This document shows, one piece after another, positions 34,284 through 42,599 of a stretch of DNA of 64,000 bases. The notes beneath the pieces were generated by a model. It was given only the letters and a program-made list of their open reading frames with translations, did no database searches and had not been told where the DNA came from. This DNA is from Bacteroidia bacterium (GTDB taxonomy: Bacteria > Bacteroidota > Bacteroidia > Flavobacteriales > Flavobacteriaceae). The stretch covers positions 115,314-179,313 of the forward strand of contig JAUIBP010000007.1 of the NCBI GenBank assembly GCA_030427735.1. The letters run 5' to 3'. The stretch's first letter is position 1; the number at the start of each line of letters is the position of its first letter. Position numbers and translations under genes: made by a program.

Positions 34284-35010
34284 AATACTAAAAACCTTGA
34301 TTCATGAGAATCGTGTTGCGCATAAACGAACGCGTACAGAGTTATCTTCACAATTGAAGGAATTAGAATGGGCCCATGTTTACCATGATAGTATTAGAAG
34401 TATAAGTTATTTAGAACAACTTCCACTAAATATTGGGCGTTGGGCAGGGGGCTATGCTTTTTTTTATGTTTTGCATCGCATTTTAAAAGATTATAAACCA
34501 GAAACTATATTAGAGTTTGGGTTGGGGGAATCGAGCAAATTTATTTCTACTTATATAACTCATTATTTGCCAAATACAAAGCATCAAATTATTGAAGAAA
34601 ATCAGGATTGGTTAACGGCATTCAATACACAATTTAGGTTACATGAGAACACTAAAATTTCATTTTGTCCTTCGGAGTTTAGAGATGTTAAAGGATTTGA
34701 ATGTAATCATTATGCGGGGTTGCAAAATGTTGTTAAGTCTTCGTTTAATTTGTATGTTATAGATGGGCCAAATGGAAGTAAACGATATTCGCGTTACGAT
34801 TTGATGTATGTTATTTCGTTGTTGAAACCTACAGATGATTTTATTATTTTACTAGATGATTTTAATAGGCAGGGAGAGCAGGATACTTTTGAAGATGTAG
34901 AGGCTTACTTTAAGTCTGAAGCTATTGATATTGTTTATAAAGATTACAAGGGGGCCAAAACGCTTAGGGTTATAGCTTCTAAAGGGTATCGATTTGTTAC
35001 CACCTTATAA
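34276..35010 (+). CDS. SAM-dependent methyltransferase-like protein of the polysaccharide cluster
   Basis: A 244-residue protein. The segment ETILEFGLGESSKFISTYI (about 76-94) resembles motif I of Rossmann-fold methyltransferases, and LYVIDGPNGSKRYSRYD and FIILLDDFNRQGEQDTFEDV resemble later strands of a class I fold. The glycine pattern (EFGLGES) is looser than in classic enzymes, so binding of S-adenosylmethionine is uncertain. It overlaps wzt by 8 nt and may modify the glycan. In Wzt systems with a C-terminal recognition domain a methyltransferase often caps the chain, which would fit this position. Confidence 0.6.
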   Translation: MFKILKTLIHENRVAHKRTRTELSSQLKELEWAHVYHDSIRSISYLEQLPLNIGRWAGGYAFFYVLHRILKDYKPETILEFGLGESSKFISTYITHYLPNTKHQIIEENQDWLTAFNTQFRLHENTKISFCPSEFRDVKGFECNHYAGLQNVVKSSFNLYVIDGPNGSKRYSRYDLMYVISLLKPTDDFIILLDDFNRQGEQDTFEDVEAYFKSEAIDIVYKDYKGAKTLRVIASKGYRFVTTL

Positions 35011-35146
35011 AGTAAGTTAGTAAGGGGAAGTTTGCTTAGTTTCCCTTCACTTCGACTATGTTCTGTCTAGGTCTTTACTTCGCAAATTCATTCTCCTCTT
35101 TTTTGGGGGATTCCTAAACTCCCCTTTCTTGACTTTGTCAATTCAT

Positions 35147-35178
35147 TCCCCTCTTTTAAAAAGAGGGGAGTCTTTTTT
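35147..35178 (+). terminator. Terminator after the wzm-wzt transcription unit
   Basis: TCCCCTCTTT pairs with AAAGAGGGGA over a short loop, and GTC plus eight T residues follow. It ends the plus-strand unit about 140-170 nt after the methyltransferase-like gene. Confidence 0.88.
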
Positions 35179-35311
35179 TTGTTTTAGTTGGGTGTTAAAT
35201 TTAAGGTCTATTTGTAAAATTAGTCATGATTATCTCTTGGTTACCAGAATTTATAATTCAGTTAAAATGTAATTCAAGCATCTCTATTACTATCTCCAGT
35301 TGTTGAGATGT

Positions 35312-35344
35312 AAAAAAAATCCCCGTTGGGGCACGGGGATTTTA
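35312..35344. terminator. Hairpin terminator of the minus-strand gene at 35364
   Basis: AATCCCCG pairs with CGGGGATT over an 8-nt loop. An A-run at 35312-35319 gives the U-tract on the minus strand. It lies 23 nt after the minus-strand stop codon. Confidence 0.85.
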
Positions 35345-35363
35345 TGGTTAAGTACAGGTCTAT

Positions 35364-36113
35364 TTAGAGAATCTCTACAATATGCAATACGTTAAAAGCG
35401 CCATTGTTAAGTGGGTACTGTACCGTATTGATTTCTTGAAAAAACGAGATTTTAAATAGGTAAAACACATTACCGTCGCCTGTTGGCATGGCTGCTGGTA
35501 TTGTGTTTACAGAGGTTACTGTATTATTAATAGGAATATTAACAATAGGACTTACTTGCAAGTCTTTTTCGTTAGTATTCAAATTTAGGTTTAATACAGC
35601 CGCGGTAAAACTAACATGTGTGGCGCCACTAGGTACGCTAATATGCTGACTTGGTACGAGATTGTCGATACTGATTTCGCCAGTAGTCGTGTTTAGTGCC
35701 AAATCTTGTAATAATACACTTGTTAGTATGGCATTACTGTTAAAGTCGAATGCCTTTAACAGGGCTTTGCCTTCATCCGATTCTAGTCCGATAGGGACTA
35801 AACGGTAACCTCTTGCCGAGGTTAGGTCGGTGTTTTTAACCTTGCTTAAGGTTTGCGAGAGTCGTGATACCATAGATCGGTCTTTGGCGTCGCTTACCAG
35901 GGTGGTTAGGGCTTGTCTAAGCCATTTACCCATGGTGGCACAGTGCCCGAATTCCAATCCGTTTTCGCGTGTTCTTGCAAATGCAGGGTCGTTTTCAATA
36001 CGGTTTTTGCTTACGCCACCTTTGGTACGTACCAGGTAACCGTCTTTACCTTTGTAGAAGGTTAACCCATCCAGGGTGCCTTCAATTTTAATTAGGCTGT
36101 TTACTTTGGCCAT
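35364..36113 (-). CDS. Conserved flavobacterial protein of unknown function
   Basis: A 249-residue soluble protein with no signal peptide. The N-terminus MAKVNSLIKIEGTLDGLTFY followed by KDGYLVRTKGGVSKNRI is a recurrent family start that I associate with multi-copy proteins of unknown function in marine flavobacteria. The C-terminal half is beta-rich (ATHVSFTAAVLNLNL, NVFYLFKISFFQEIN). No catalytic motif is visible. It is the only minus-strand gene in this part of the polysaccharide cluster, apart from the GIY-YIG insert. It is followed upstream by a long non-coding stretch and a 68-residue gene, an arrangement that may be a unit. Confidence 0.6.
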   Translation of the reverse strand: MAKVNSLIKIEGTLDGLTFYKGKDGYLVRTKGGVSKNRIENDPAFARTRENGLEFGHCATMGKWLRQALTTLVSDAKDRSMVSRLSQTLSKVKNTDLTSARGYRLVPIGLESDEGKALLKAFDFNSNAILTSVLLQDLALNTTTGEISIDNLVPSQHISVPSGATHVSFTAAVLNLNLNTNEKDLQVSPIVNIPINNTVTSVNTIPAAMPTGDGNVFYLFKISFFQEINTVQYPLNNGAFNVLHIVEIL

Positions 36114-36960
36114 CTTAAAATAGTATTATGATTGATTTGGGGCATATCAGCAACGCATTTTAGAGTTGCTTGAATGAAGTATTTTTGTCTTTTTTTTGTT
36201 TTTTTTAGAAGATTAAATACTCAATCAATCGAGTTGAACAAATTATTTTGTCTGTATTGGTATCGCTTAAATTCTGAGTTCCGGACCTCATTATTATAGG
36301 CGATATTGTTACAGAACACGATAAAGGTAAGGCGTTGGTTTTTAGTTTGTTTTTGATTTTGGCAGTACGGGCTAATTTGTAAGAAAAAAATTAATTTACT
36401 ATTTGTGGCAGGTGTGGCAGGTGTGGCAAATATGGCACATATGGCACAGTTGGATATTTCGGAAAATTACTTTAGACCTTAAGTATGTATTACGTATCCC
36501 TTAACTAGGAGTGGAGTTGCTATGGGGTTAACCCTCGGATTATTCTGCTAAGCATCACTTATGTTCGTCGTGGAAGGAGTTTTTTTATCTTTTTTATTCG
36601 TAATGGTCACATGTTTTTTGATAATTAACTGTAGTTATTAACAAATTTGTGGCATTGTTAATAGCGTGTTGTGCTGTGGGAAATGTCTTGTTAAGCTAGC
36701 GTTTACAAGGTGTTTGGTGTTTGTTTGGTGGTTTTAAAGGTGTATTTCATCGAATATAATGTTAAAAATTTGGTAAAATTGTTGAAAACTATTATGTGGT
36801 GGTTGTTGCGTGGTTTATGCTTTCACTTTATATTTATATCAGTAAATAATAATATAATAAATTAATAACCAATTTAAATACTTGTGACTATGCATATTAT
36901 GAAATTTAGAAGAAGTGTAATCCCTCTCGTGAGGCAGAGGCCCCAAAATATAATTTTAAA
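36114..36960. other. Long non-coding stretch with a 9-bp tandem repeat
   Basis: No convincing gene. A 9-bp tandem repeat lies at 36404-36448 (two TGTGGCAGG units, one TGTGGCAAA and two TATGGCACA). Near 36890 a 38-codon plus-strand reading frame exists but overlaps the next gene out of frame and looks incidental. A short hairpin (CCTC...GAGG) lies at about 36922-36933, just upstream of the 68-residue gene. Confidence 0.6.
36404..36448 (+). repeat. Five-copy 9-bp tandem repeat
   Basis: Consensus TGTGGCAGG; copies three to five drift to TGTGGCAAA and TATGGCACA. It lies in non-coding DNA upstream of the minus-strand gene at 35364. Confidence 0.85.
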
Positions 36961-37167
36961 ATGTATCGACTTGTTATTTATTCGCCAGATGTGCAAGCCA
37001 TATTAGGATGTAGCCCTAGTAAGGCGTCGGAATTGTTACGTATTATAAAAGATGTCCATGATAAGGAAAAACATCAATCTGTTACGATTAAGGAGTTTTG
37101 TGATTATCAGGATTTACCGTTCGAGGAGGTTTTTAATATGATTAATAGTGCTGTTTTAAATTCTTAG
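36961..37167 (+). CDS. Small helical protein, possible helix-turn-helix
   Basis: A 68-residue protein. YSPDVQAILGCSPSKASELL followed by RIIKDVHDKEKHQSVTIKEF resembles the DNA-binding start of small winged-helix or excisionase-like proteins: a first helix ending in a GCS turn, a recognition-like helix SKASELLRIIK, then a VTIKEFCDYQDLP wing-like part. I do not recognise a named family. The same small gene commonly lies near the 249-residue family next door, as I recall, so the two may be functionally linked. DNA binding is inferred. Confidence 0.55.
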   Translation: MYRLVIYSPDVQAILGCSPSKASELLRIIKDVHDKEKHQSVTIKEFCDYQDLPFEEVFNMINSAVLNS

Positions 37168-37752
37168 TATTATTATGAGTCATCTTCCGATTTTTCTTCC
37201 AAAAACTACTTTTCTTCGTCGGGTGAAGCGTCTTTTACTACCGGTGGTTTCGAAACGATTTTATTGCGCTACGCTACTTAAAATCACTCAGCCACCTAGA
37301 GTGTGTTTTTTTTGATGTAGGATTTTAGAGTTACGAATCACGATTTTAGAATTATGATTTTTAAGAATCAAGAGTCAAGCTCCAAATTTTAACAATCGAA
37401 CTAATGTTAAAAGATTCTTCAGTCGTTCCTCCTTCTGAATGACAAAGTCCAACAACTATATTGCCGATTTACTATTAACTAACGACTACTGTCTAAAAAA
37501 CTAACAACTACCAACTAAGAACTACCAACTGCTCACGAATCACTAATAAAAAAGATTGCTTCACGCTATTCGCAATGACAAATTACCAAAAGAATATAAG
37601 TTACAGAAAAAGATTCTTCGCTCCGCATGCTCCGCTCTGAATGACAGAACAACAACCATCAACTAGCAACTAACAACTAACAACTAATAACTAATAACTA
37701 CCTACTAACAACAATTTTACTATCTTAGACCAAGCTATAAACCATAACAAGT
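37168..37752. repeat. Repeat-rich intergenic region upstream of the first GT2 gene
   Basis: Contains reverse-oriented hairpin elements of the GTCA...TCT family at 37412-37444, 37553-37580 and 37611-37646. It also has heptamer tracts of the CAACTAA/TAACTAA type (about 37480-37530 and 37645-37720) and short TTTAGAGTTACGA-type repeats. No gene is visible. Confidence 0.85.
37721..37728 (+). promoter_or_regulatory. Putative -7 box of GT2 gene 37753
   Basis: TATCTTAG, one change from TAnnTTTG, lies 24 nt before the ATG. The surrounding sequence (ACTATCTTAG) is repeated upstream of the GT2 gene at 40765. Confidence 0.5.
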
Positions 37753-38718
37753 ATGACCAATACACCTTTGGTGTCTATTATTATCCCTACGTATAATCGG
37801 GCGCATTTAATTGGCGAAACTTTAGACTCTGTTTTGGCGCAAACCTATACAAATTGGGAATGCATTGTAGTAGACGATGGCAGTAACGATAATACGGCCG
37901 AGGTTATGGCCGCTTATTGTACTAAAGATGCTCGGTTTCAATATTACCACAGGCCAAAAGAGCGTATGCCAGGCGGGAATGCCGCCCGTAATTATGGGTT
38001 TGAAGTAAGTAAAGGAGAATACGTACAGTGGTTTGATAGTGATGATGTAATGTGTGAAAATGTTCTGAAATTACAATTGGAGCATGTGTTAAAATCAAAA
38101 CAAAAGATTTCGGTGTGTTTATATACGGTTTATAATGCTAATTTTAATGTTATTCAAAAACAAGATAAGCCTAATATTTTAAGGGATAATGCTTATTACG
38201 ATTTTATTAGCGCTTATATAAAAGTTAATTTACAAACAACCTTGTGGCATAGATCTGTAGTTTCTGGATTTAAATTAAATGAAGACTTGAAAAAATCGCA
38301 AGAATACGATTTTATTCAAAGAGTGTTTAAAAACAATTACAAAGATGTTACCTTTAACAATATACCTCTTATAAAAATAAGGGCGCATGATTATTCTATT
38401 ACAGGTAGTTTTTTTAGTGGAACAGATGATAAAAAGATAGCCGATAGTTTAAACGTGAAATTAGCTGTATTAAGAGATTTGCCAAGTGACTGCCCCACTG
38501 AAGTCAAGCAAGATCTTGTGCGTTTTTATTTACGAGTGTTGTATAACGTTTTTAAATTTAAGAAAACACGTTTATTTTATAGGTATTTACTTCTGCTAAA
38601 ATCGGAGGTTAAAGGATTTAATTATATCACTCAATTTAAACTGTTAGGGGTTTATTGTATTTACTTTTTCACAAATAAAGGAAGCCAATATTATAAAAGA
38701 CTAACAGGCATTACCTAA
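37753..38718 (+). CDS. Glycosyltransferase family 2
   Basis: A 321-residue GT-A enzyme. VSIIIPTYNRAHLIGETLDS opens the nucleotide-binding fold, CIVVDDGSNDNT follows, and the DXD-like metal site is QWFDSDDV (about residue 93-100). It transfers a sugar from a nucleotide donor to the growing repeat unit on the cytoplasmic face. The first 100 residues are nearly identical to those of the GT2 at 40765, while the C-terminal acceptor halves differ. The upstream promoter region is also shared, a sign of partial duplication or recombination. Donor and acceptor are unknown. Confidence 0.9.
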   Translation: MTNTPLVSIIIPTYNRAHLIGETLDSVLAQTYTNWECIVVDDGSNDNTAEVMAAYCTKDARFQYYHRPKERMPGGNAARNYGFEVSKGEYVQWFDSDDVMCENVLKLQLEHVLKSKQKISVCLYTVYNANFNVIQKQDKPNILRDNAYYDFISAYIKVNLQTTLWHRSVVSGFKLNEDLKKSQEYDFIQRVFKNNYKDVTFNNIPLIKIRAHDYSITGSFFSGTDDKKIADSLNVKLAVLRDLPSDCPTEVKQDLVRFYLRVLYNVFKFKKTRLFYRYLLLLKSEVKGFNYITQFKLLGVYCIYFFTNKGSQYYKRLTGIT

Positions 38719-38835
38719 TTTAGCATAAAAAAATGCTTTTAGGGGATATTAATATTCCAGAAAATTAAATTCAGATATTTATATTTAGAACTTGAGTTTT
38801 CAATACTAGGTATAGTAGTAATAATATAATATACA

Positions 38836-39984
38836 ATGGATGTAGTACATGTGTTAAGAAGTTTTGGAGATCAGAATCAACCTTATACAACACACTTGTT
38901 AAATACTTTAAATACGTTAAGTACATTAAAACATGCCGTGGTTTGCGATAATATTTATCAGTCATCAAAAACTATTGCGGTGTATTCTATGTCTTCAAAA
39001 CTACGTGTTAAACACTTTTTAGATGCGCGGTATGTTTTACATTGTTTTTTTAATAAAGCATTAATAGCGAGTACCTCTGGTTTTTCATTTAAAAAAAGGA
39101 TTAAGTTTTTTTTGAAGTGGAAGTTTTTTGTACAACACGAGCCAAGCGTTATTCATCTTCATCATTTACAAGCTTTTAATGTGTCTATTTTAAAGTTTTT
39201 GTATTCTAAAAAGATTCCCGTTATCGTGTCATTCAGAGGAAAAGATATCGTAACCAATCCGTTAGAACCACAAGAACAGGCTCTGCTTTTTGAAAAATTA
39301 AAATATATAGACCGCGTGCATGTTATTAGTGAATATTTAAAAGTTGTTACTATTCAGGCAGGGGTTACTTTACCTATAGATGTGGTGTACAGGGGGATTG
39401 GTAAAACACCACTTAACCGGCCTGCTTTGAAATTAAATACCAATACCCCTATAAAAATTATTTGTGTTGGACGTTTAGCCTGGGAAAAGGGGCAGTTTTA
39501 TCTTTTAGATAGTGTGTACAGGTTAAAGCAGAAAGGATATACTTTTAATGTAGATATATATGGGGAAGGGTATTTAAGAGAATTTTTGTTATTTAGAATA
39601 CAACAATTAGGACTAGAAGGGCAAGTCAATCTTAAGGGGCATGTCGATTCAGAATTATTAACTCAAAACTATAAAACATATCATTTAGCCGTACAACCAT
39701 CGCTTTACGAGGCATTGTCTAATGGTTTGTTAGATTTAGTAAATAATAATGTACCCTGTGTGATTTCGAAAGGAAATGGGATGGAAGAAGTAATTGCAGA
39801 CCAAATTAACGGTGTTTATTTTGATGTTAATACACCAGAAACATTGGATACGGCTATTCTTGATGTTTTAAAATTAGATACAGAGACACTTATGGCATAT
39901 AATGAAGGTGTTCGTAATCAATTTAGTTTTAATGAAGAAATTAAAGGCTTGGAGCGGATGTACTTAAACTATAAGGAGGCTTGA
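38836..39984 (+). CDS. Glycosyltransferase family 4-like protein
   Basis: A 382-residue GT-B enzyme. The C-terminal Rossmann half has IKIICVGRLAWEKGQFYLLD (about 208-227) and VNLKGHVDSELLTQNYKTYH. At the place of the usual E-x7-E motif it reads PSLYEALSNGLLDLVNNNVP, so the second Glu is Asp. Retaining GT4 transfer may still work, but the change is notable. The gene is preceded by a long A/T-rich gap and followed by a repeat region. The sugar is unknown. Confidence 0.87.
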   Translation: MDVVHVLRSFGDQNQPYTTHLLNTLNTLSTLKHAVVCDNIYQSSKTIAVYSMSSKLRVKHFLDARYVLHCFFNKALIASTSGFSFKKRIKFFLKWKFFVQHEPSVIHLHHLQAFNVSILKFLYSKKIPVIVSFRGKDIVTNPLEPQEQALLFEKLKYIDRVHVISEYLKVVTIQAGVTLPIDVVYRGIGKTPLNRPALKLNTNTPIKIICVGRLAWEKGQFYLLDSVYRLKQKGYTFNVDIYGEGYLREFLLFRIQQLGLEGQVNLKGHVDSELLTQNYKTYHLAVQPSLYEALSNGLLDLVNNNVPCVISKGNGMEEVIADQINGVYFDVNTPETLDTAILDVLKLDTETLMAYNEGVRNQFSFNEEIKGLERMYLNYKEA

Positions 39985-40764
39985 GAGATAACCTTAAGAA
40001 CTTAAGTAAACAAAATAGGGTCGCTTGTTATTGTAATAAAATTTAGAATGCGATAAAGCGCGGTTACATATCAAAGCATCTATATTAATGAAGCTTACAT
40101 TCGATAATGACATTTTTGTATAGAAAGATTCATCGCTCCGCATACTTCGCTCTGAATGACATAGTGGGTATTATGCAGTACCTGACTGTTTTTTGGTTGA
40201 TAGTTTTTAGTTTGTCATTCCGACGTTAGGAGGAATCTTATTTATTGATTTTGAAGGTTACTAGAAAAGATTCTTCGCTCCGCATACTCCGCTCTGAATG
40301 ACAAGACTACCAACTACAGACTAAGAACTGATTCACCGATTCACCATTTCGTTTTTAGAGTTACGAATTACGAACACTAATAATTAAATGTTAAGCTTAA
40401 TAAGCTAAAATTCAAATTCAAATTCTAACCTTCGAACTAAGAACAAAAGATTCTTCGCTCCTTATACTCTGCTCTGAATGACATTGCGTTTGTCATGCAG
40501 GGGGAGGGATGACCGAAGCATCTATTACAGTGAGGTGTTGGTTGTTTTGAAACAGCAAGATTCGACGTAGTCAATGATAAAACCATCAACTACGAACTAA
40601 TGTTCTAAACTTACATTCCAACCTTCTAACTAAGAATTAAAGATTCTTCGCTCCGCATGCTCCGCTCTGAAAGACAAAACAACAACCAAAATCCAACAAC
40701 TAATAACTATCAACTACCAACAATTTCACTATCTTAGCCCCTAGCTATTTAAACCAACAAATAC
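39985..40764. repeat. Repeat-rich intergenic region upstream of the second GT2 gene
   Basis: Seven hairpin elements of the GTCA...TCT family are present. Reverse: 40126-40161, 40268-40303, 40448-40483, 40558-40579, 40641-40676. Forward: 40213-40239, 40491-40523. Two inward-facing pairs are seen (40213-40303 and 40491-40579). Heptamer-like CAACTA units occur near 40310, 40586 and 40694. No gene is visible. Confidence 0.88.
40730..40737 (+). promoter_or_regulatory. Putative -7 box of GT2 gene 40765
   Basis: TATCTTAG lies 27 nt before the ATG and matches the box of the GT2 at 37753 in sequence and position. Confidence 0.5.
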
Positions 40765-41700
40765 ATGACCAAAGCACCCTTGGTGTCCATAATTATCCCT
40801 ACCTACAACCGTGCCCATCTTATTAGGGAGACTTTAGACTCTGTTTTAGCGCAAACCTATACCAATTGGGAATGTATTGTGGTAGACGATGGCAGTACCG
40901 ATAATACAGACCAGCTTATGGCAACCTATTGCGCTAAAGACGACCGTTTCCAATACCACCACCGTCCAGCAGACCGCTTGCCAGGTGGCAATGCGGCAAG
41001 AAATTATGGGTTAGAAAAAAGTAATGGAGAATTTGTGAATTTTTTAGATTCAGATGATGTGTTTGACTTGGAAGCATTAGAAACAAAAGTTTATTATGTT
41101 TTAAAAGAATCTTGTGATATAATTATTTCGCAACATGCTAGAACGAAAGATGAATTAACTAATAAAGTGGATTCTAAGAAGTGTTTTGTTTCGTCTAATT
41201 TTGATGTAGACTTTGTATTGTCAAGAAACGCAATTGTAACGGCAGATCCTTTAATTAGGAAAAAAAGTCTTTCTAAAGTAAAATTTGATGAAACTCTGGT
41301 AAGAAGTCAGGATTATGACTTTTTTCTTCGGTTGTTCCGCAATAAGTTGAAATATTGTTTGATTGATGCGAAACTATATTATTATCGTATGAACAGTGTT
41401 GATAGTATCTCTTCAAAGGCTGCAAAAGGGGTTGCTTTAGAGTCTAATACACAATTATTAATGGTTAGGCGCAATTTGAAGTATTATAAAGGGAACAAGG
41501 AGGTGGAAGATGAATGTTACAGATCGATTAGAAAAATGTATAAAAGCCTAATGAAAAAAGATAAGGTAATGCGTATTCTTGAGAATTATAATTTTTATAG
41601 AAAGGGATTTAATTTAAGTTTTTTAGAATTTACCTTTTACTTTTTGTATAATCTATTGTTTAAAAAAGGGTTTGATATAATGAAACGTAACGATAAATGA
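40765..41700 (+). CDS. Glycosyltransferase family 2
   Basis: A 311-residue GT-A enzyme with VSIIIPTYNRAHLIRETLDS, CIVVDDGSTDNT and the DXD-like FLDSDDV. The N-terminal 100 residues are the close twin of the GT2 at 37753, but the C-terminal part (acceptor side, rich in K and Y) is different. The stop overlaps the next gene by 4 nt. Donor sugar and linkage cannot be told. Confidence 0.9.
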   Translation: MTKAPLVSIIIPTYNRAHLIRETLDSVLAQTYTNWECIVVDDGSTDNTDQLMATYCAKDDRFQYHHRPADRLPGGNAARNYGLEKSNGEFVNFLDSDDVFDLEALETKVYYVLKESCDIIISQHARTKDELTNKVDSKKCFVSSNFDVDFVLSRNAIVTADPLIRKKSLSKVKFDETLVRSQDYDFFLRLFRNKLKYCLIDAKLYYYRMNSVDSISSKAAKGVALESNTQLLMVRRNLKYYKGNKEVEDECYRSIRKMYKSLMKKDKVMRILENYNFYRKGFNLSFLEFTFYFLYNLLFKKGFDIMKRNDK

Positions 41701-42599
41701 CCTCCATAATCTTAATCATTCCTTATTTTGGTAAATGGCCATTATGGTTCGGTGCTTATTTAAAGTCCTGTGCCGCTAACCCCAGTATCCATTGGTTATG
41801 CCCAACAGATTGCGACATTCCTGTAGATTATCCATCAAATATTAGGTTTCTACCCGTTACATTAGCCCATTTAAATCAACAGGTTAACAAGATTGTTGGG
41901 GTAGAAGTGCCTTTAAGCCCCAGAAAATTTTGTGACTTAAAACCTGCTTATGGCGACATTTTTAAAGCACAATTAGTAGATTTTGATTTTTGGGGTATTT
42001 GCGATATGGATATTATTTGGGGCGACATTCGCAAGTTTATTACAGGAGACCTTTTAAACCAATACGATATTATATCTAGTAGAAAGCACGCCATTTCTGG
42101 GCATTTTACGTTGTTTAAAAATACACCCAGCATTAATACCCTATATAAACAATTGCCCAACATAAAGGCTTTGTATAGTGTGCCAGAGTTTAAATGGACA
42201 GACGAACATGTGCTTACGAAATATTTAAAATCGCAAGCACAAAAAGAAGTATATTGGCCTAATATATTATGTAATCAAGAGCGTGGTCGTGATTCGCATC
42301 AAGAGTATTATCTAGACCGTTGGCAATGGCAAGACGGTAAAGTAGTTAATACTAAAACAAATACAGAAGTAATGTATTTGCATTTTATAAACTGGAAACG
42401 CACCATGCGGTATAGCGAAGTGCAGTACACAGACCCACAAACTACATTTTATATTTCGTATTCAGGCATGCATTACCAAGCCCATAGCCTGTGGCAACAG
42501 TTAATAAATAAGGTTAAGAATGTCTTTAATGGGTTTTATGTTATTTTAAGACGCAAGCAAAGAATAAAAAAATTAAAGAAAAAGCTAGGTTATGAATAG
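41697..42599 (+). CDS. DUF6625 glycosyltransferase-like protein
   Basis: A 300-residue protein matching the DUF6625 pattern: IILIIPYFGKWPLWFGAYLK at the start, then KFCDLKPAYGDIF and the DXD-like FWGICDMDIIWGDI (about 100-113), then the acidic HVLTKYLKS region. DUF6625 proteins occur in polysaccharide clusters and resemble GT-A glycosyltransferases. Catalysis is inferred. It overlaps the GT2 gene upstream and the pyruvyltransferase gene downstream, so the three are translated together. Confidence 0.78.
   Translation: MTSIILIIPYFGKWPLWFGAYLKSCAANPSIHWLCPTDCDIPVDYPSNIRFLPVTLAHLNQQVNKIVGVEVPLSPRKFCDLKPAYGDIFKAQLVDFDFWGICDMDIIWGDIRKFITGDLLNQYDIISSRKHAISGHFTLFKNTPSINTLYKQLPNIKALYSVPEFKWTDEHVLTKYLKSQAQKEVYWPNILCNQERGRDSHQEYYLDRWQWQDGKVVNTKTNTEVMYLHFINWKRTMRYSEVQYTDPQTTFYISYSGMHYQAHSLWQQLINKVKNVFNGFYVILRRKQRIKKLKKKLGYE

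Larger units (their letters stand above)
35010..35363. other. Intergenic region between convergent genes
   Basis: It holds only the two terminators at 35147-35178 and 35312-35344. Between them is a direct near-repeat of the TTCATTC-CCTCTTTT type at about 35089-35157, probably a decayed copy of the terminator sequence. Confidence 0.6.

Noticed and set aside
35040..35160. Further hairpin element of the GTCA family
   Set aside because: The stretch has similar words (TTCACTTCG, ATTCATTC) but lacks the GTCA and TCT flanks and a matching stem.
36890..37006. A 38-codon plus-strand reading frame upstream of the 68-residue gene
   Set aside because: It overlaps the next gene out of frame, lacks any recognisable feature and looks incidental.
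40765..41700. Diversity-generating hypervariable glycosyltransferase
   Set aside because: The conserved half is N-terminal and the difference covers the whole C-terminal half, which fits recombination rather than targeted base mutation.
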